64,000 nucleotides of DNA from positions 19,397 through 83,396 of the forward strand of contig NZ_JAQFVG010000243.1 of the NCBI RefSeq assembly GCF_029439455.1, given 5' to 3'. Of the stretch, positions 36,084 through 45,743 are shown piece by piece. Numbering within the stretch: the stretch's first letter is position 1; the number at the start of each line of letters is the position of its first letter. A program made the position numbers and the translations under genes. The stretch is from Caballeronia sp. BR00000012568055 (GTDB lineage: Bacteria; Pseudomonadota; Gammaproteobacteria; Burkholderiales; Burkholderiaceae). Below the pieces are notes generated by a model. The model had not been told where the DNA came from. It saw only the letters and a list, made by a program, of their open reading frames with translations, and ran no database searches.

Positions 36084-38275
36084 GTTCGCTGCCGCGTAGG
36101 CAGCTTAGAAATAAAACTCACATGACGATTGACGACTGCCCCGGTTCGCTGCCGCGTAGGCAGCTTAGAAAGCACCGCTTAAGCGAAACCGTCGAATTGT
36201 TTTGTTCGCTGCCGCGTAGGCAGCTTAGAAAGGGATGAACGTTATCGCGGACACCCTAGCTGTGTTCGCTGCCGCGTAGGCAGCTTAGAAAATGCTCGCC
36301 GCCGCATCGTTGCCGATGTTGTTGTTCGCTGCCGCGTAGGCAGCTTAGAAATTGCGCGGCCAAGACATCAACGCGTACACGACGTTCGCTGCCGCGTAGG
36401 CAGCTTAGAAACTGAATCTTCCGAAACAAGGCATGGACGCGATGTTCGCTGCCGCGTAGGCAGCTTAGAAAGGCACCGTCGAGTTCAGAATCGTCAGCCG
36501 TAAGTTCGCTGCCGCGTAGGCAGCTTAGAAATCCCTGAATCGTCACCTTTCGGCCCGTACGGTGTTCGCTGCCGCGTAGGCAGCTTAGAAAAACGACACA
36601 CGATAAACGACAGGAGTAACAAAGTTCGCTGCCGCGTAGGCAGCTTAGAAATTCACAATATCCGCAGCCACAGCGGGAAAGTCGTTCGCTGCCGCGTAGG
36701 CAGCTTAGAAAACACGATGATGCAACGCGACGCAGGCATGCGCGTTCGCTGCCGCGTCGGCAGCTTAGAAATACATGCCCGGCGGCGTCGCGATCCTCAC
36801 GATGTTCGCTGCCGCGTAGGCAGCTTAGAAACACTGTTGCGCCCATGTCTTTGATGATGCCGGGTTCGCTGCCGCGTAGGCAGCTTAGAAACTACCGAGG
36901 GCATGAACACATGAACAAGCAACGTTCGCTGCCGCGTAGGCAGCTTAGAAAAAGCGGCGAGCATCCCAATCAGCGCATTGAGTGTTCGCTGCCGCGTAGG
37001 CAGCTTAGAAACTGGTGCGCTTGTGCCTGTGGACCTCGGCGACGAGTTCGCTGCCGCGTAGGCAGCTTAGAAATTCGTCATCCCTTGCTCCCTCCAAAAA
37101 TGGTGGTTCGCTGCCGCGTAGGCAGCTTAGAAACTTAACAAAGACGTGATTCGCCTGAACCCGGACGTTCGCTGCCGCGTAGGCAGCTTAGAAAACCGGG
37201 CGAGCCTTCGTCGTCACGGCGAATCCGTTCGCTGCCGCGTAGGCAGCTTAGAAACGAACGTGGGCGGTACACGAAGACGACGGCGAGTTCGCTGCCGCGT
37301 AGGCAGCTTAGAAAATGCAGAAGAGCGGGCAGACGATCACGATCAGGTTCGCTGCCGCGTAGGCAGCTTAGAAAACCTCGAATGGATGTCGATCGCCGAC
37401 GTCAATGTTCGCTGCCGCGTAGGCAGCTTAGAAACGGTGGTTTCATGCGGAACGGTCTGTGCGTTCGTTCGCTGCCGCGTAGGCAGCTTAGAAAGCGCGG
37501 TGATCCGCGACGCAATGCGCAGCATCGTTCGCTGCCGCGTAGGCAGCTTAGAAACGACATCGCAGCGCGGATCGTCGCGAAGTGCTGTTCGCTGCCGCGT
37601 AGGCAGCTTAGAAAGATCAGAATCAGATCGACAGTCGAGAACGACGGTTCGCTGCCGCGTAGGCAGCTTAGAAAAAGGCGGCGCGCAGCTTGAAGCATCC
37701 GGCTTCGTTCGCTGCCGCGTAGGCAGCTTAGAAACTGAACACGTCGAGTACGGGAAGTTTTATGACGTTCGCTGCCGCGTAGGCAGCTTAGAAACGAACC
37801 CGGACAGCACGACGCGGCCCATCTACGTTCGCTGCCGCGTAGGCAGCTTAGAAATCACGAAAAAGAAGGCGACGACCGACGACGCGGTTCGCTGCCGCGT
37901 AGGCAGCTTAGAAATCAGGAATTTGCCATCCGTCGTCGAACAAGGCGTTCGCTGCCGCGTAGGCAGCTTAGAAAGCCATCAAAGCACAGAGTGGGGATGC
38001 ATCGTGGTTCGCTGCCGCGTAGGCAGCTTAGAAAAGTATCGAATGTCATCTTCGGCGCGCTGCGTAGTTCGCTGCCGCGTAGGCAGCTTAGAAAGAATAT
38101 ATGCGCGCTTACGGGCGGCAGGTTGGGTTCGCTGCCGCGTAGGCAGCTTAGAAAACACGCGCCCGAATAAACCCGCCTTCACCGCCGTTCGCTGCCGCGT
38201 AGGCAGCTTAGAAACGGCGCTGCTCCTGCGTCTCGCACAAACATCCGTTCGCTTCCGCGTAAAGGCAGTCCAAAG
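36084..38275 (+). CRISPR. CRISPR1 array, type I-F, 36 repeats plus a degenerate terminal repeat
   Basis: 28-nt repeats start GTTC, then hairpin GCTGCC, loop GCGTA, GGCAGC, and tail TTAGAAA; this is the I-F/Csy4 type (stem CTGCC/GGCAG). Cas6f cutting after the stem would leave an 8-nt handle ending AGAAA. Repeats start every 60 bases from 36084 to 36984, then at 37046 and 37106, then every 60 from 37167 to 38187; the last, at 38247, is degenerate. Spacers are 32 nt except one of 34 (37012-37045) and one of 33 (37134-37166). The repeat at 36744 has one loop-side change. Thirty-six different spacers, at least one phage-like. Confidence 0.98.
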
Positions 38276-38431
38276 CCCCCTACAGACACCAGCAAAATTC
38301 CGCCCTAAACCCTGTCGCAAGCTCCAAACACCTCGTCCCATTCCCCATTCCCCGATTTTCAGGATACAGCAAACCTCCCCGCATCCCACTCTGCTACGGT
38401 CCACCTCCTAAGCAAATGCAAGGAGACCAAA

Positions 38432-39424
38432 TTGGACCCCATTCGCGCATCCGATCTAAAAACCATTCTGCACTCCAAACGTGCAAACCTTTACTATCTC
38501 GAACACTGCCGCGTACTCGTCAATGGCGGTCGCGTCGAATACGTAACCGATGCGGGTAAGAAAAGCCTCTACTGGAACATCCCCATCGCCAATACGACGA
38601 GCATTTTGCTCGGCACCGGCACATCCATCACGCAAGCGGCGATGCGTGAGCTTGCAAAGGCCGGCGTGCTGGTGGGCTTTTGCGGCGGCGGTGGCACGCC
38701 GCTCTACAGCGCAAACGAAATCGATGTCGAGATAGCCTGGCTATCACCACAAAGCGAATATCGGCCAACGGAGTATCTTCAGGCCTGGGTGCGCTTCTGG
38801 TTCAACGATGACTTACGCTCTCAAGCCGCCAGACATCTGCAAACAACTCGCTTGTCACGACTACAGCACGCCTGGACCGCACGCGCGTTACGCGAGTCAG
38901 GATTCACCGTCGATGCCGACCGCCTTCACGCGCTCGTTAAGCAGTTTGAAAAACAGATCGCCGCAGCGCCCGATTCGGCCGCACTGCTTATCATCGAAGC
39001 GCGACTCACGAAGGCCTTGTTCAAGCTCGCAGTGGACACCGTTGACTACGGCGACTTCACGCGAGCCAAACGCGGAAGCGGCACAGATGCCGCCAACCGC
39101 TTCTTGGACCACGGCAATTACCTGGCTTACGGACTCGGCGCAACCGCCACCTGGGTACTCGGCTTGCCACACGGCCTCGCGGTACTACACGGCAAAACGA
39201 GGCGCGGCGGACTGGTGTTCGATGCCGCCGATCTCGTCAAAGACGCAACCATTCTTCCGCAAGCGTTCCTTTCGGCGATGCGCGGTGACGACGAGCAGCA
39301 GTTTCGTCGCCAGTGCATTGAAGCACTCACACGCGATGAATCGCTGGACTTCATCATCGATACGCTCAAGTCCATCGCAACAGAAACCGGGAATCTTAAT
39401 CACTCGCCGGATGCGCAAGCATGA
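38432..39424 (+). CDS. cas1: CRISPR-associated endonuclease Cas1, type I-F
   Basis: Integrase that inserts new spacers together with Cas2/3. It has 330 residues and is very similar along its length to the Pseudomonas I-F Cas1 (LKTILHSKRANLYYLEHCRV, LVGFCGGGGTPL, FLDHGNYLAYGL). The metal ligands lie in the IIEARLTKALFKLA glutamate and the HGLAVLHGKTRRGGLVFDAA histidine/aspartate region. The start is TTG 38432, behind a good AGGAGA ribosome binding site. The 156 bp between the end of CRISPR1 and cas1 hold no gene, so the cas promoter should lie there. It overlaps cas3 by ATGA. Confidence 0.98.
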   Translation: MDPIRASDLKTILHSKRANLYYLEHCRVLVNGGRVEYVTDAGKKSLYWNIPIANTTSILLGTGTSITQAAMRELAKAGVLVGFCGGGGTPLYSANEIDVEIAWLSPQSEYRPTEYLQAWVRFWFNDDLRSQAARHLQTTRLSRLQHAWTARALRESGFTVDADRLHALVKQFEKQIAAAPDSAALLIIEARLTKALFKLAVDTVDYGDFTRAKRGSGTDAANRFLDHGNYLAYGLGATATWVLGLPHGLAVLHGKTRRGGLVFDAADLVKDATILPQAFLSAMRGDDEQQFRRQCIEALTRDESLDFIIDTLKSIATETGNLNHSPDAQA

Positions 39425-42400
39425 ACGTACTCTTCGTTTCCCAATGCAATAAACGCGCGCTGACCGAAACACGCCGCATACTGGATCAGTTTGCCGAGCG
39501 ACGCGGCGAGCGCACGTGGCAAACGTCCATCACGCAAGCCGGACTCGATACCGTTCGCAAACTGCTGCGCCAAAGCGCTCGAAAAAACACCGCCGTAGCG
39601 TGCCATTGGATACGCGGCAGAGATCATAGCGAACTGATGTGGATCATAGGTGATGCGCGTCAGTTCAACACCGAAGGTGCAGTGCCGACCAACAGCACAA
39701 CGAACGATATACTCCGCGCCGACGACGAGAGCACCTGGCATCATCTGCCGGCAATGTCGGCGCTGAGTGCGCTGGCGGCGTTGGTGCACGATCTGGGCAA
39801 GGCCACGCAGGCATTTCAGGATCGCTTGCGAAAACCGCGTATGGGGGAGCGGAATCACTACCGGCACGAATGGGTATCGGTGCGGCTTTTTCAGGCATTT
39901 GTTTGCATAACGAACGATGATAACGATTGGTTGAATCGGCTCGCAACCTGTGCCGATTCGCAGATCGACGCTAAAGCATTCGAAGCGCAGTGGCTGGATC
40001 ATCATTCGGGCCGTCTGCTTCGCGATGGTCTCGATGAGCCGCAAGCCAGCACCAACTTTCCCTTCGCCACGTTGCCGCCGCTGGCGCAGGCGGTCGCGTG
40101 GTTGATCCTGACGCATCATCGGATGCCATGCTTGCCCGTCAGACAAGCCGATGGAAGCGAAGCGGCGGATATCGATCATGCGGGTGCAACATGGCGTCGC
40201 TTCGGTGCGAATGTGAACGCCATCAATCGAAGTGCCTTGCTCGACCTGATGGCGCGGATCAATGCAGACTGGAACGAGCCACGCGAGAAAGCGGACTTTG
40301 CCGTGGTGGTGAAGCATTGGCGATTCCCGCACGGATTGCCTGTCAGCACGTCAGCGTGGCGCAAACAGGCGGCGCGCTATGCGCGCAAGCTGCAGACGCT
40401 TCCGCATTCGCAGACGATGACTGCCGCAATGGATGATCCATTCATCATGCATATTTCCCGGCTTTGCGTGATGCTGGCCGATCATCACTATTCGAGCATC
40501 GAGGACGATGCGCGTCGCATGCCGCATCGAAACGCGGACTATCCGTTGTATGCCAACACGCGCCGCTTGCGAGGCATTGAGCCAACCACGAACGCGGCGC
40601 ACGAGCCTGCATTCAATCAAACGCTCGATGAACATCTGCTCGGCGTGCAGGCGCACGCATCGCTGATTGCTCGTTCGTTGCCGACGCTGGTGCGCAGTCT
40701 TCCTGCATTGCAGAACCATCGCGGACTCAAGAAACGAAATACCGATGCCCGTTTTCATTGGCAAGACAAAGCGTCCGACCTCGCCGCCGGCATACGAACG
40801 CGCGCGGCTGAGCACGGCGCATTTATCGTCAACATGGCATCGACGGGATGCGGCAAGACTTTAGGCAACGCGCGAATCATGAAGGCACTCGCCGATCCGG
40901 TCCGCGGCATGCGATGCGCGTTTGCCATCGGCCTGCGCACGCTGACGCTGCAAACCGGACATAGCTTTCAACGCGATCTCGGATTGGACGAAAGCCAGTT
41001 GGCTATCAGGGTCGGAGGCGCGGACAGTCGCGCGTTGATCGATTGCAGGGAAGATCAGGCCGAAGCAAGTGGTTCCGCATCGACGCAAGGTTTGCTCGAT
41101 GAGGGCGGTCAATTGATTTTCGAAGGCAATGACCAGCATCCGCTTCTGCAACGCATGACAGATGATTCGAAAGTTCGCTCGCTGGTTGCCGCGCCGCTGT
41201 TGGTCTGCACGGTCGATCATCTGACGCCCGCAACAGAAAGTCTTCGAGGCGGGCGACAGATTGCACTGATGTTAAGACTCCTTACCAGTGATCTCGTTTT
41301 AGACGAACCAGACGATTTCGATATGACCGATCTTCCGGCGTTGACGCGACTGGTCCACTGGTCCGGGCTGCTTGGCGCTCGGGTGTTGTTATCGTCAGCG
41401 ACGTTGCCGCCTGCGCTCGTGCAGGGCTTGTTTCTCGCGTATCTGGATGGTCGGACGCACTATCAGCGCAATCGTGGCGAGCGGCCGGGGGAAATGCCGC
41501 GCGTCGCGTGTCTGTGGGTCGATGAGCTCGCGCAAACCCACGCCGATTGTGCCGATGGCGCGAGTTTCAGGCTGGCGCATGATGCATTCGTGCAAAAGCG
41601 TTGTGTTCAACTGAGCAAAGCGGAAGTGCGGCGGCGAGCGGAACTTGTGCCGCTGCCCGGCAGCACGTGGTCGGCAATGGAAAAGCGCGAACGACACGAA
41701 GCGTTCGCCGTGCTGGCGCTGCAACGTGCGTGGACCTTGCATCAGGACGAACAGAATCACATCGTCGATGCGCCAAGCGGCAAGCGCGTGAGTTTTGGAT
41801 TGATTCGGATGGCTAACATAAAGCCGTTGTTTGATGTTGCGCGAGCGATGTATCGGCTTGGTGCGCCTGTGCCGGATGTGCGCGTGCATCTGTGCGTATA
41901 TCACTCGCAGTTTCCGCTGCTTGCGCGCTCAGAGATCGAAAGGCAGCTCGATGGCGTGTTGAATCGTCGTCCGGATAAGCAGGGTGATGATCCCGCGTTA
42001 CGCCATGCTTCCGTGCGCAAGTTGCTGGACGCGAGTCCGGAGCTCCATCATATGTTCGTCGTGTTGGCGTCACCCGTCTGTGAGGTAGGAAGGGATTGGG
42101 ATGCGGATTGGGCAATCGCAGAACCCTCGTCGATTCGTTCGCTGATTCAGCTTGCAGGACGAGTAAGACGTCATCGGTCCGGAGCGGTAGTGCGCCCCAA
42201 CATCCTTGTATTCGATACGAACCTGCGCCACTTCGAGCATAAAAGCAGCGCTGCTGCGGTGTTCTGCAAGCCGGGTTTCGAAATGTCTTTCGTCGATCCG
42301 AAGACGCACGATGTGACTGTGTCAAAGCAACAGGATTCGGGAATCCATTTTCATTTGAGGTCCCACCGGTTGAGTGATCTGCTCGATCTTCCTGAAGACA

Positions 42401-42969
42401 ACCCAGCGTGGCCGATCGATGCTCAGCCGCGCATTCAACACGCCGACAAGCTGCAACCGAGCCAAAGTCTGATCGACCTTGAACACGGCCGAATGCGCGA
42501 CGCGATGCTTCCACGCGAGCCTACCGGCAAGCTTTATACGCCCGTGGACCGCGATGCCACTCGACATTGGCATATCCGCGACGCGCGATATGCGCGGATT
42601 TGGCTCACTGGTGTATTGCCGCAATTGCAGCGCTTTCGATTGGATTCGCAGCGTCGGGAGGATGTTGTTCTTCTGCCGTCCGAGGATGAAGATGAGTTAG
42701 TTCTGCATCGCGTGATCGATGGACAGGGGCGTCAGCCGAAAACCTATACGAATATTAAAGACCTGCTCTCGCGCATTCCAGACCACGAAATGACAGGCGC
42801 GGGTGTCGGTCCGTGGTGTCATGCTGAGTTGTTGGATCTGTTGCGGCAAACGGCTGATGCGCAGGATCAAAGCATGTTTGCCATCGCTAAGAAAATCGCT
42901 TCCGTTAGCTTGCCTGAATCACGAGATGGTTGGTGGTTCCATTCATTGCTCGGTTTCAGCAAGCGATGA
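39421..42969 (+). CDS. cas3: Cas2/3 fusion: adaptation subunit and helicase-nuclease
   Basis: The I-F-specific Cas2-Cas3 fusion, 1182 residues. An N-terminal Cas2-like domain (about 1-95) starts MNVLFVSQCNKRALTETRRI and assembles with Cas1. The HD nuclease follows (ALAALVHDLGKATQAFQ, later YRHEW). The superfamily 2 helicase has Walker A (ASTGCGKTLGN), a DExD-type box (LVLDEPDDFD), SSATLP and motif VI (LAGRVRRHR). All catalytic motifs look intact, so both adaptation and target degradation are expected. The gene starts inside the cas1 stop and is followed by a 260-bp gap before cas8f. Confidence 0.98.
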   Translation: MNVLFVSQCNKRALTETRRILDQFAERRGERTWQTSITQAGLDTVRKLLRQSARKNTAVACHWIRGRDHSELMWIIGDARQFNTEGAVPTNSTTNDILRADDESTWHHLPAMSALSALAALVHDLGKATQAFQDRLRKPRMGERNHYRHEWVSVRLFQAFVCITNDDNDWLNRLATCADSQIDAKAFEAQWLDHHSGRLLRDGLDEPQASTNFPFATLPPLAQAVAWLILTHHRMPCLPVRQADGSEAADIDHAGATWRRFGANVNAINRSALLDLMARINADWNEPREKADFAVVVKHWRFPHGLPVSTSAWRKQAARYARKLQTLPHSQTMTAAMDDPFIMHISRLCVMLADHHYSSIEDDARRMPHRNADYPLYANTRRLRGIEPTTNAAHEPAFNQTLDEHLLGVQAHASLIARSLPTLVRSLPALQNHRGLKKRNTDARFHWQDKASDLAAGIRTRAAEHGAFIVNMASTGCGKTLGNARIMKALADPVRGMRCAFAIGLRTLTLQTGHSFQRDLGLDESQLAIRVGGADSRALIDCREDQAEASGSASTQGLLDEGGQLIFEGNDQHPLLQRMTDDSKVRSLVAAPLLVCTVDHLTPATESLRGGRQIALMLRLLTSDLVLDEPDDFDMTDLPALTRLVHWSGLLGARVLLSSATLPPALVQGLFLAYLDGRTHYQRNRGERPGEMPRVACLWVDELAQTHADCADGASFRLAHDAFVQKRCVQLSKAEVRRRAELVPLPGSTWSAMEKRERHEAFAVLALQRAWTLHQDEQNHIVDAPSGKRVSFGLIRMANIKPLFDVARAMYRLGAPVPDVRVHLCVYHSQFPLLARSEIERQLDGVLNRRPDKQGDDPALRHASVRKLLDASPELHHMFVVLASPVCEVGRDWDADWAIAEPSSIRSLIQLAGRVRRHRSGAVVRPNILVFDTNLRHFEHKSSAAAVFCKPGFEMSFVDPKTHDVTVSKQQDSGIHFHLRSHRLSDLLDLPEDNPAWPIDAQPRIQHADKLQPSQSLIDLEHGRMRDAMLPREPTGKLYTPVDRDATRHWHIRDARYARIWLTGVLPQLQRFRLDSQRREDVVLLPSEDEDELVLHRVIDGQGRQPKTYTNIKDLLSRIPDHEMTGAGVGPWCHAELLDLLRQTADAQDQSMFAIAKKIASVSLPESRDGWWFHSLLGFSKR

Positions 42970-42971
42970 TA

Positions 42972-43055
42972 TTTAGCTGCCTTCGCGGCGAGAGAGGGAA
43001 AATGTTAAGCCTTCAGAGCTAACTTTTATGAGCTACCGATAAGGTAGAAAGTCAT
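42972..43055 (+). ncRNA. Candidate crRNA-like cas-regulating RNA (degenerate mini-CRISPR)
   Basis: Three bases after cas3 lies a first pseudo-repeat (42972-42999): GCTGCC identical to the array repeat, a 5-nt loop TTCGC, then GGC. A second one (43028-43055) has CTACC, loop GATAA and GGTAG, the same 5-bp stem and 5-nt loop as the array repeat but with one G-C pair replaced by A-T on both strands. The stems are 56 nt apart, enclosing about 28 nt (43000-43027). Each pseudo-repeat matches the real repeat at only about half its positions, so this rests on structure and context. RNAs of this design (CreA, CreR) are known to guide Cascade for regulation. Confidence 0.42.
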
Positions 43056-43146
43056 CCTAAGAATATCATGATGGCGAGTAAGCTTTTTAAGAAAATTGGC
43101 GATGCCTTAAAGCAACCTCGATGCGTATAGTGGAGTCGCGTAACTG

Positions 43147-43180
43147 CCGTAAAAACTTCAGAGTTAAATGGTTGATCTCT
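43147..43180 (+). promoter_or_regulatory. Candidate target of the crRNA-like RNA upstream of cas8f
   Basis: CTTCAGAGTTAA (43156-43167) matches CTTCAGAGCTAA in the pseudo-spacer (43011-43022) at 11 of 12 positions, with G, T, A, A matches upstream at the aligned places. A CC dinucleotide (43147-43148), the I-F PAM, lies at the position that would start a protospacer. It is 50-80 bases before the cas8f ATG, where bound Cascade could block transcription. A weak TATAGT (43126-43131) and TTGATC (43172-43177) are the only promoter-like elements. Confidence 0.35.
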
Positions 43181-43229
43181 CGAAGTGAAAAGATAGAGAT
43201 AGACCAATTCTTGAAAAGAAGGATACCGT

Positions 43230-44630
43230 ATGAAAATAGATGGTTCCGAAGAAAATATCAGCTTTCGAGCAGCAATCGATCAATTCCTTAAAGACCGTTT
43301 GCAGAGCAAGCTCGACAAACTCTCACCCGACGACCCCAAACGCCAGGAATTAATAGCCGAACACCAACGCGACATATGGCTTAAAAGCGCCGCTCGCCGC
43401 GTCAAACAAATCCAGGCAGTCACGCACTCGCTCAAAGCCATCCATTCCGACGCACGCGGCACCAACTTCTACGTCGAGCCATCCACGTTACCAGCACTAA
43501 ATGTGCTCGGCAGTCACGCGCTCGGCAGCCGATTCGCTGTCGATGTAGTAGGCAATGCCGCCGCCTTGGACGTCTACAAACTGCTGAAGCTCAAAGCAGG
43601 CGGACGCAATCTGCTGGAAGCATTGATCGCAAGCGATGCAAACGCGTTACAAGCGCTCTCCGATGATCCAACCGAAGCGCAATCTTTGAGCGATGCGCTG
43701 ATATCCCTCACCGCACCGCGCGCTGGCGTTGCAAGCTCACACGCCCACGCCAAACAGATGTACTGGCTAACCGGCGACGACGCCAACGACGATACGCAAT
43801 ATCACCTGTTCGCGCCGCTATATCCAACTTCGCTCGTCCAACCGGTCTACGACGATATCCAGGAGACACGTTTTGGCGAGCCGAACAAAGCCGCGCGTCA
43901 AGCGCGTCGTGATGGTTTGGCGCATGACGGCGAGTGTCGCGAGTATCGTGATCTTGCAGTGCAAAAGCTGGGCGGCACTCAACCGCAGAACGTATCGCAA
44001 TTGACGAGCGAGCGTCGTGGCGTCAACTATTTGTTGTCCTCATCGCCACCGGCAGTCTGGCGGAGTCAGCGCAATTATCTTCCAGTCAACGCGGAGTCAA
44101 TTTTCGATCGATCCTTCGAAGCGCGCCCCGATGTGCGCGTTGCAATCCGCAGCCTTCTGAATCTCATGACGAGTTCGCGCCCAAACAATAAAGATACCCG
44201 CGAACGCGCCAAAGACTTGAGGAACATCATTTTCGATGAACTGGTGATTTACGCAGGCGAACTGTCATTTCAGCCTGCCGGGTGGACTCGCGAACCATCG
44301 TTCAAAGACTTGGCTGAGGAAGAGCAGCTATGGCTCGATCCTCGTCGCGCGGAGTTGCCTGATGAGGCTGAGTTTGCGAGTCGATGGCAACACGTGGATT
44401 GGCCTGCTCAGGTGGCCCGGCGCTTCGGCAATTGGCTTAACGATCAGATCATTCGCGCACTCCCGACCGTCGGAAGCAACGAGTCTCGGGTATGGGTAAA
44501 CGAATTGCTGAGCGAAGACAGCACATGGACGCAACAACTGCGTCGTTTGCGCGATCAGTTCGATGCCCCGAACTACATTCCATTTCGCAAGACGCACGAT
44601 GAACTGATCGCGCGACGAGGACACGTATGA
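43230..44630 (+). CDS. cas8f: Type I-F Cascade large subunit Cas8f (Csy1)
   Basis: Large subunit of the I-F surveillance complex, which pairs with Cas5f at the crRNA 5' handle and recognises the PAM. It has 466 residues, slightly longer than the Pseudomonas protein. Csy1 is a fast-evolving family. It is recognised here by position, size and elements such as DIWLKSAARRVKQIQAVTHS, KMYW-like QMYWLTGDD and the C-terminal WVNELLSEDSTWTQQLRRLR. It starts behind a GAAAAGAAGGA ribosome binding site after a 260-bp gap, so the interference genes may have their own promoter. It overlaps cas5f by ATGA. Confidence 0.93.
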   Translation: MKIDGSEENISFRAAIDQFLKDRLQSKLDKLSPDDPKRQELIAEHQRDIWLKSAARRVKQIQAVTHSLKAIHSDARGTNFYVEPSTLPALNVLGSHALGSRFAVDVVGNAAALDVYKLLKLKAGGRNLLEALIASDANALQALSDDPTEAQSLSDALISLTAPRAGVASSHAHAKQMYWLTGDDANDDTQYHLFAPLYPTSLVQPVYDDIQETRFGEPNKAARQARRDGLAHDGECREYRDLAVQKLGGTQPQNVSQLTSERRGVNYLLSSSPPAVWRSQRNYLPVNAESIFDRSFEARPDVRVAIRSLLNLMTSSRPNNKDTRERAKDLRNIIFDELVIYAGELSFQPAGWTREPSFKDLAEEEQLWLDPRRAELPDEAEFASRWQHVDWPAQVARRFGNWLNDQIIRALPTVGSNESRVWVNELLSEDSTWTQQLRRLRDQFDAPNYIPFRKTHDELIARRGHV

Positions 44631-45676
44631 CTCGCATGACGATATCGGCGGACGACACCGCGATGCTCGTGTTGCCTCACCTTCGCGTGCAGAATGCCAA
44701 CGCCATTTCCAGTCCGCTGACGCACGGCTTTCCCGGCATCACCGCGTTCATGGGAATGATGTGGGCGTTGCAACGCAAGCTCGCCGCAGCCGCCATTCCT
44801 TTAAAGTTGCACAAAGTAGGCGTGATTTGCCATCACCACGAAGAGCAGGTCACTAGCGGCTATGTGAAGACGTTTAATCTGACGCGCAATCCGGTGAACA
44901 GCAGTGGCGCATCGGCGTCCATCGTCGAAGAAGGGCGGATGCATTTGGATATCACCTTGTTGTTCGAGGTGACGCAAGTGGCCGCACAGCAAACCACGCT
45001 CAACGAAGAAGCGCAATTTGCCGACTGGGCCACGCAAATAGGCGAGATCGTTTCGCGCATGCGGATTGCCGGCGGCACTGTGCTGCCGACGCCTTCCATG
45101 CCCGGCCGACGTACCCGTCCGTGGATGGCGGTGCTTCCGGACACACACGAGAAGCTCAGGCAGGCGTTCGCGCTTTGGCGTCGTCAATGGTTGCCGGGTT
45201 ACGCATTGGTCGGTCGCGATGATCTGCTTAAGGATCGCCATCGTGCTTTGTGCGAACAGCATCCGGATAGCACTTTGCTCGATGCATGGCTTCATGCGGC
45301 CCGATTCAACTATCGACCAGTGCATGAAAAGAAGGAATCCGAAGGATCGAACAAGAAGTTTCACTGGGCGGACCCGAATCGACCGAAGGGCGGCGGATGG
45401 ACGGTGCCGATTCCCGTCGGTTATGCCGCGCTGAGCAAGCCCTTGCCTGCGGGAAGCGTCGCCAATGCGCGTGATACGACTACGCCGTTTGTGTTCGTCG
45501 AGTCGGTGTATTCATTCGGGCAGTGGATCAGCCCGCATCGATTGAAACATCCCTACGAGTTGTGGTGGAGAGCTGAGTCTGATCTTGAGGCCGGTTTATA
45601 TCGCTGCCGCAGTGGTTACGAGCATGGCGAGTCTGTGGCTGAATCGGCCGAAGAAGATTTGCCGGAATTTGAGTAA
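44627..45676 (+). CDS. cas5f: Type I-F Cascade subunit Cas5f (Csy2)
   Basis: RAMP-fold subunit that caps the crRNA 5' handle with Cas8f. It has 349 residues. Typical parts are VLPHLRVQNANAISSPLTHG near the N-terminus, FPGITAFMGMMWALQRKL, the GFHLIGxxx-like VGVICHHHEEQV, and the late PFVFVESVYSFGQWISPHRL. It starts within the cas8f stop codon, so the two are coupled. It is followed by a 67-bp gap before cas7f, where translation restarts from a separate site. Confidence 0.95.
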   Translation: MTRMTISADDTAMLVLPHLRVQNANAISSPLTHGFPGITAFMGMMWALQRKLAAAAIPLKLHKVGVICHHHEEQVTSGYVKTFNLTRNPVNSSGASASIVEEGRMHLDITLLFEVTQVAAQQTTLNEEAQFADWATQIGEIVSRMRIAGGTVLPTPSMPGRRTRPWMAVLPDTHEKLRQAFALWRRQWLPGYALVGRDDLLKDRHRALCEQHPDSTLLDAWLHAARFNYRPVHEKKESEGSNKKFHWADPNRPKGGGWTVPIPVGYAALSKPLPAGSVANARDTTTPFVFVESVYSFGQWISPHRLKHPYELWWRAESDLEAGLYRCRSGYEHGESVAESAEEDLPEFE

Positions 45677-45743
45677 GTGGCTTGCCGACCCGCTTCGGGT
45701 TGAGTGTTGCAATTGAATAATATTACTTTTGATGACGAAAGAA

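Noticed and set aside
36084..38246. Self-targeting spacers against this window
   Set aside because: Reading the spacers against the window by eye gave no convincing match apart from the spacer-to-spacer overlap. A proper alignment search was not possible, so this is weak negative evidence.
37146..38411. Long open frames across the arrays (421 codons here, 196 codons at 36256-36846 on the minus strand, others in CRISPR2)
   Set aside because: The 60-nt repeat period is a multiple of three, so a frame open in one repeat stays open. The translations are just CRVGSLE-type repeat units; no protein is encoded.
43071..43130. 19-codon frame MASKLFKKIGDALKQPRCV in the cas3-cas8f gap, considered as a CreT-like toxin or anti-CRISPR
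   Set aside because: Very short, without a clear ribosome binding site. CreT toxins are small RNAs often rich in rare codons, which this does not show. Kept only as a remark.
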